The notes beneath the pieces were generated by a model. That model worked only from the letters and a program-made list of their open reading frames with translations. It searched no databases and was not told the DNA's origin. From Anaerolineales bacterium (GTDB lineage: Bacteria > Chloroflexota > Anaerolineae > Anaerolineales > UBA6663), in the NCBI GenBank assembly GCA_016789165.1, contig JAEURL010000484.1, positions 1-7,965 of the forward strand: 7,965 bases of DNA, read 5' to 3'. Of the stretch, positions 5,624 through 7,965 are shown in pieces (positions within the stretch are counted from its first letter, which is position 1; each line of letters opens with the position of its first letter). Position numbers and translations under genes: made by a program.

Positions 5624-6601
5624 TCACGCGCCGAGCAGGAGCCGCGCCTTTTGTAAGCCGTCGGCCAGGGTATCCCCCATGAAAATGCCGGGCGTGGACT
5701 CGCGCAGGGCCGGCCGCAGGTTGAAGGCGCGGCCGCCGAAGCCCAGCTTGGGGCGCGGCCGCATGGTCGCCAGTCCGTTGAAGACCCGCGTCAGTTCGCG
5801 GACGGCTGATTCCGAGCTGGCGGCCAGGCAGATCAAGTTCGGGCGTTCCAGACGCGCGTACTCCACCAGGTCGTCGGCGTGCACGTCCTGGCCCAGGAAC
5901 TCCACACGGTAGCCGTCCCGGCGCAGGAGCAGCGCCAACATCAAGCTGCTGATGTCGTGCAGTTCGGTGGGCGCGCAGCCCACCAGGATGCGCGGTGCCG
6001 TGCGCATCATGGGCTGGGCCTGAAAGAGCGTCATCAGCCGGGCGCGCACGATATTGCTGGCGAAGTGCTCGGTGGTGATGCGGATCTGGCCGTTCTGCCA
6101 GGCGTCGCCAATGGCCACCAAGCAGGGCGCCAGCACCTCCAGACAGACCGTCTTCAAGTCATACTGGGCGTGGATCTCGCCCAGCAGCAGGCTGGCGGCC
6201 GCCTCGTCGTGTGACACCAGGGCCGCGTACAGGCGCATGGCGTAATCCTGCGGCGGCGCGGCGCGGCCCTCGGCCGGCCGCGTGGCCGGCAGCTGCGGCA
6301 CCGGCTCGGGCCAGGCGCCGGCCCGCCGGATCTCGGCCAGCTCGCCGGCGACGGTGCTGATCGGCAGACCGCCGTCCACCCGCGTTTTCAGCCAGCGCAG
6401 GACCGCCACATCCCGCTCCGAGTACAGGCGATAATTACTGCGCGTGCGATGCGGGCGCAGCAGCCGATAACGGCGCTCCCAGGCCCGCAGGGTCACCGGG
6501 CGGATGCCCGTCTCCTGGCAGACCGCCTTGATGTTGTACTTGGGGGAGTCCGGCAAGTCGCCGATGCTGGTCGCTATTGTTGCCGGCAAGTGTTCAGCCA
6601 C
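5624..6601 (-). CDS. Second MerR-family B12-binding regulator (CarA/CarH-like paralogue)
   Basis: This is a 325-residue protein with the same layout as its downstream neighbour. The MerR helix-turn-helix is at about 21-90 (KYNIKAVCQETGIRPVTLRAWERRYRL, NYRLYSERDV), a proline/alanine-rich linker at about 97-117, a B12-cap domain at about 118-200 and a cobalamin-binding domain at about 203-325. W168 followed after nine residues by E178-H179 keeps the CarH cap motif. The axial-ligand motif reads E213-L-H215-D-I-S218: the His is kept but the usual Gly is Ser. It therefore probably still binds a cobalamin, though the loop may differ. Tandem paralogues recall carA-carH of Myxococcus xanthus, where one protein needs B12 and the other does not. 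The start is GTG at 6601, with AAAGG 7 nt upstream. The gap to the next gene is 66 bp and carries that gene's promoter, so the two regulators need not be co-transcribed. Confidence 0.88.
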   Translation of the reverse strand: MAEHLPATIATSIGDLPDSPKYNIKAVCQETGIRPVTLRAWERRYRLLRPHRTRSNYRLYSERDVAVLRWLKTRVDGGLPISTVAGELAEIRRAGAWPEPVPQLPATRPAEGRAAPPQDYAMRLYAALVSHDEAAASLLLGEIHAQYDLKTVCLEVLAPCLVAIGDAWQNGQIRITTEHFASNIVRARLMTLFQAQPMMRTAPRILVGCAPTELHDISSLMLALLLRRDGYRVEFLGQDVHADDLVEYARLERPNLICLAASSESAVRELTRVFNGLATMRPRPKLGFGGRAFNLRPALRESTPGIFMGDTLADGLQKARLLLGA

Positions 6602-6608
6602 ACGACCG

Positions 6609-6613
6609 CCTTT
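6609..6613 (-). promoter_or_regulatory. Ribosome binding site of the second MerR-B12 gene
   Basis: AAAGG on the minus strand lies 7 nt before the GTG at 6601 and supports that start. It lies within the left arm of the nested inverted repeat, so it could be hidden by RNA pairing. Confidence 0.55.
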
Positions 6614-6651
6614 GCTGAAGTGAAATGACAGCTGTCATTATACAGCAAAGG
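6609..6651. repeat. Nested inverted repeats upstream of the second MerR-B12 gene
   Basis: The outer arms CCTTTGCTG (6609-6617) and CAGCAAAGG (6643-6651) are perfect 9-bp inverted copies. Inside them is a perfect 16-bp palindrome, AATGACAGCTGTCATT (6624-6639). The two centres differ by only 1.5 bp. The palindrome overlaps a TATAAT hexamer on the minus strand and is a good operator candidate. In an mRNA starting further upstream, the outer arm would pair with the AAAGG ribosome binding site of the gene starting at 6601. Confidence 0.75.
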
Positions 6652-6661
6652 GATTTGTCAA
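6637..6661 (-). promoter_or_regulatory. Probable promoter region of the second MerR-B12 gene
   Basis: A perfect TATAAT (6642-6637) and a perfect TTGACA (6661-6656) occur on the minus strand, but only 13 bp separate them, too short for a normal sigma70 promoter. The TATAAT would place the start near 6630, about 29 nt before the GTG at 6601. Either the TTGACA is not the -35, or the promoter is weak and regulated. The -10 overlaps the 16-bp palindrome. Confidence 0.4.
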
Positions 6662-6720
6662 TAGCGATGTATAACCTCGCCCGATGACCCCTTCCACGCG
6701 CGGCCGCTCACCCGACCTGA
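6652..6720. other. Central part of the divergent intergenic region
   Basis: Between the nested repeat and the rightward promoter I see no gene and no terminator. It holds a TGTATA hexamer (6668-6673) resembling the TGTACA boxes upstream of the carH-like gene, and the TTGACA mentioned for the minus-strand promoter. A partner TATACA occurs at 6639-6644. The spacing does not match the known two-box pattern, so operator function is only possible. Confidence 0.3.
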
Positions 6721-6749
6721 TTGACCCGGGCCGACGACTCTTCTAAAAT
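6721..6749 (+). promoter_or_regulatory. Sigma70-type promoter of the NB-ARC regulator gene
   Basis: TTGACC (6721-6726) and TAAAAT (6744-6749) each match the consensus at 5 of 6 positions and are exactly 17 bp apart. The predicted start near 6756 leaves a leader of about 20 nt before the ATG at 6776. The hexamers stand out in otherwise very GC-rich sequence. Confidence 0.65.
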
Positions 6750-6775
6750 CCGACAAGCTACGGCAGATTTAGCCG

Positions 6776-7965
6776 ATGGACCGCCTGGCGGTGCCTCCCC
6801 ACCGCCGCCTGCGCCTGCCCCGGCCGCTCACGCCATTCGTCGGGCGAGAACGGGAGCTGGCCGACCTCGAGCGCCGGCTCGCTGACCCGGCCTGCCGAGT
6901 TCTGACGCTGATTGGGCCGGGAGGGTTTGGGAAGACCCGGCTGGCGCTGCAGCTCGGCGCCGGCTGGCCGGAGGACGTGCTCTACGTTGATTTGCAGGCC
7001 CGGCCTGGCCCGCGGCCGTTGGCGGCGGATATCGCCGACGCCGGCCGCCACCCGCCGCCCGCCGGCGTCACGCTGGAGGAACACCTCCTGCAAGATCTGC
7101 GGGAGCGCCGCTGCCTGGTGGTGCTGGATGGCTTCGAGCGCTTGCTCGATCATCACCCCGCGGCGGAGCCATTTGCCTTTTTGGAGCGCCTGCTGGAAGC
7201 CGCGCCGGGCGTAAAACTACTGGTGGCCTCGCGGGAGGCGCTCAGTTTGCTCGGCGAATGGCGTTATCCGGTGAGCGGGCTGGCCAGCCCGCCGCCGGAC
7301 ATGGACCCCCGCCAACCGGCGGCCATGGAGTTTGAGGCCGTCCGCCTGTTTGTCCAGGCCGCGCAGCGCGTCCGTCCGGATTTCTCGCCGGAAGACGAAG
7401 CCGCCGGCATTATCCGGCTCTGCCAGCTGGTGGAAGGCATGCCGTTGGCGCTGGAGCTGGCCGCGGCCTGGACCACCACCCTGACCTGCGCCGCGATCGC
7501 GGACGAGATCGCCGGCGGCGCCGAGCTTGGGCACGCCGGCCTGCGCAATCTGCCCGCGCAGCACCACAGCGTGCAGGCCGTGTTCCGGCAGGCCTGGGAG
7601 CGCCTGGCGCCCGAGGAACAACAGGTCTTTCGCCGGCTGGCGGTTTTTCGGCCGGGCTTTTCCCCTGCGGCCGCCGCCGCCGTGGCCGAGGCCACCCGGC
7701 CGCGGCTCGGGGCGTTGCTGGACAAGGCCATGCTCCGCCGGGACGCCCAGGGCCGCTATGCGCTGCACGAATTGCTGCGCCAGTTCGCCGAGGAGCGTCT
7801 GGCGGAGGCGGCCGAGACAGACCGCTTTCAGGCGCGCCACGCCGAGTATTACGCCGAGTGTCTGCGCCAATGGCGGGCAGACCTGAAGGGCGGCCGACAG
7901 GCCGAGGCCGTCCGGCGCATCGCGACCGAGATAGACAACATCCGCGCTGCCTGGGATTGGCTGGT
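6776..7965 (+). CDS. NB-ARC/AfsR-like STAND ATPase regulator (5' part; continues beyond window)
   Basis: The frame is open from ATG 6776 to the window edge, giving 396 complete codons. An in-frame TAG two codons before the ATG fixes this as the earliest start. After a short Arg/Pro-rich leader, FVGRERELADLERRL (21-35) opens the ATPase domain. GPGGFGKT (47-54) is the Walker A, CLVVLDGFE (113-121) the Walker B, LLVASREAL (148-156) the sensor-like strand, and EGMPLALELAAAW (220-232) the GLPLA motif of NB-ARC/STAND proteins. A winged-helix-like region follows (about 284-345, including YALHELLRQFAEERL), and EIDNIRAAWDWL at the edge is the usual entry to a TPR-like sensor domain. AfsR/SARP and LuxR/MalT-type regulators share this core. 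Here there is no N-terminal BTAD or HTH domain, so any output domain would have to be C-terminal and unseen. It is divergent from the MerR-B12 genes; a regulatory link is possible but not shown. Family very likely, target unknown. Confidence 0.88.
   Translation, partial: MDRLAVPPHRRLRLPRPLTPFVGRERELADLERRLADPACRVLTLIGPGGFGKTRLALQLGAGWPEDVLYVDLQARPGPRPLAADIADAGRHPPPAGVTLEEHLLQDLRERRCLVVLDGFERLLDHHPAAEPFAFLERLLEAAPGVKLLVASREALSLLGEWRYPVSGLASPPPDMDPRQPAAMEFEAVRLFVQAAQRVRPDFSPEDEAAGIIRLCQLVEGMPLALELAAAWTTTLTCAAIADEIAGGAELGHAGLRNLPAQHHSVQAVFRQAWERLAPEEQQVFRRLAVFRPGFSPAAAAAVAEATRPRLGALLDKAMLRRDAQGRYALHELLRQFAEERLAEAAETDRFQARHAEYYAECLRQWRADLKGGRQAEAVRRIATEIDNIRAAWDWL

Noticed and set aside
6758..7870. 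Minus-strand frames at 6758-7156 and 7217-7870
   Set aside because: They lie opposite the NB-ARC gene, whose Walker A, Walker B and GLPLA motifs are unambiguous.
1..7965. CRISPR arrays, insertion sequences, tRNA or rRNA genes
   Set aside because: No regularly spaced repeats, transposase motifs, terminal inverted repeats or cloverleaf-like segments were seen on either strand.

Overview
The window is a high-GC (roughly two-thirds G+C) bacterial segment. It holds seven genes read leftward (minus strand) and one divergent gene read rightward at the right end. The mix suggests a Chloroflexota (Anaerolineae-like) or similar high-GC environmental bacterium: tandem MerR/B12 photoreceptor-type regulators, a large NB-ARC/TPR-type regulator, phytoene-desaturase-type and renalase-type flavoproteins, and a SelL-type redox protein. 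This is inference from gene content; there is no rRNA or marker gene to fix the taxonomy.

Layout of the minus strand, in transcription order from right to left. (1) 5624-6601, a MerR + B12-binding regulator. (2) 4598-5557, a second MerR + B12-binding regulator that keeps all CarH signature residues and has its own promoter and TGTACA operator repeats just upstream. (3) 4026-4586, a SelL-related thioredoxin-fold/peroxiredoxin-like protein interrupted by an in-frame TGA exactly where the first cysteine of a CxxC motif belongs. (4) 3568-4017, an SRPBCC lipid/ligand-binding protein. (5) 2021-3559, a CrtI/CrtD-type FAD carotenoid desaturase. (6) 1031-2011, a renalase-like FAD oxidoreductase. (7) 1-966, a membrane-anchored alpha/beta hydrolase cut by the left edge. 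Genes 2 to 6 are separated by only 8-11 bp, so they form a tight operon; gene 7 follows after 64 bp. On the plus strand, 6776-7965 is the N-terminal part of an NB-ARC (AfsR/LuxR-like) ATPase regulator, cut by the right edge and preceded by a good sigma70 promoter.

The reading that fits best is a light/B12-responsive photo-oxidative stress operon. A CarH-type repressor binds adenosylcobalamin in the dark and releases DNA in light. It would control carotenoid-type desaturation, a second flavoenzyme, a lipid-binding protein and a thiol/selenol redox enzyme.

The most exciting item is the in-frame UGA at 4452-4454. It sits in the motif F-G-(UGA)-M-F-C and is followed 26 nt later by a bacterial SECIS-like hairpin (6-bp stem, loop AGUUG). 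TGA still serves as a normal stop in this and neighbouring genes, so the site is a strong selenocysteine candidate (UxxC). Other notable items are a nested inverted repeat that could sequester the ribosome binding site of the upstream regulator, a possibly leaderless GTG start for the CarH-like gene, and a roughly ten-fold excess of the octamer GGCCGGCC.
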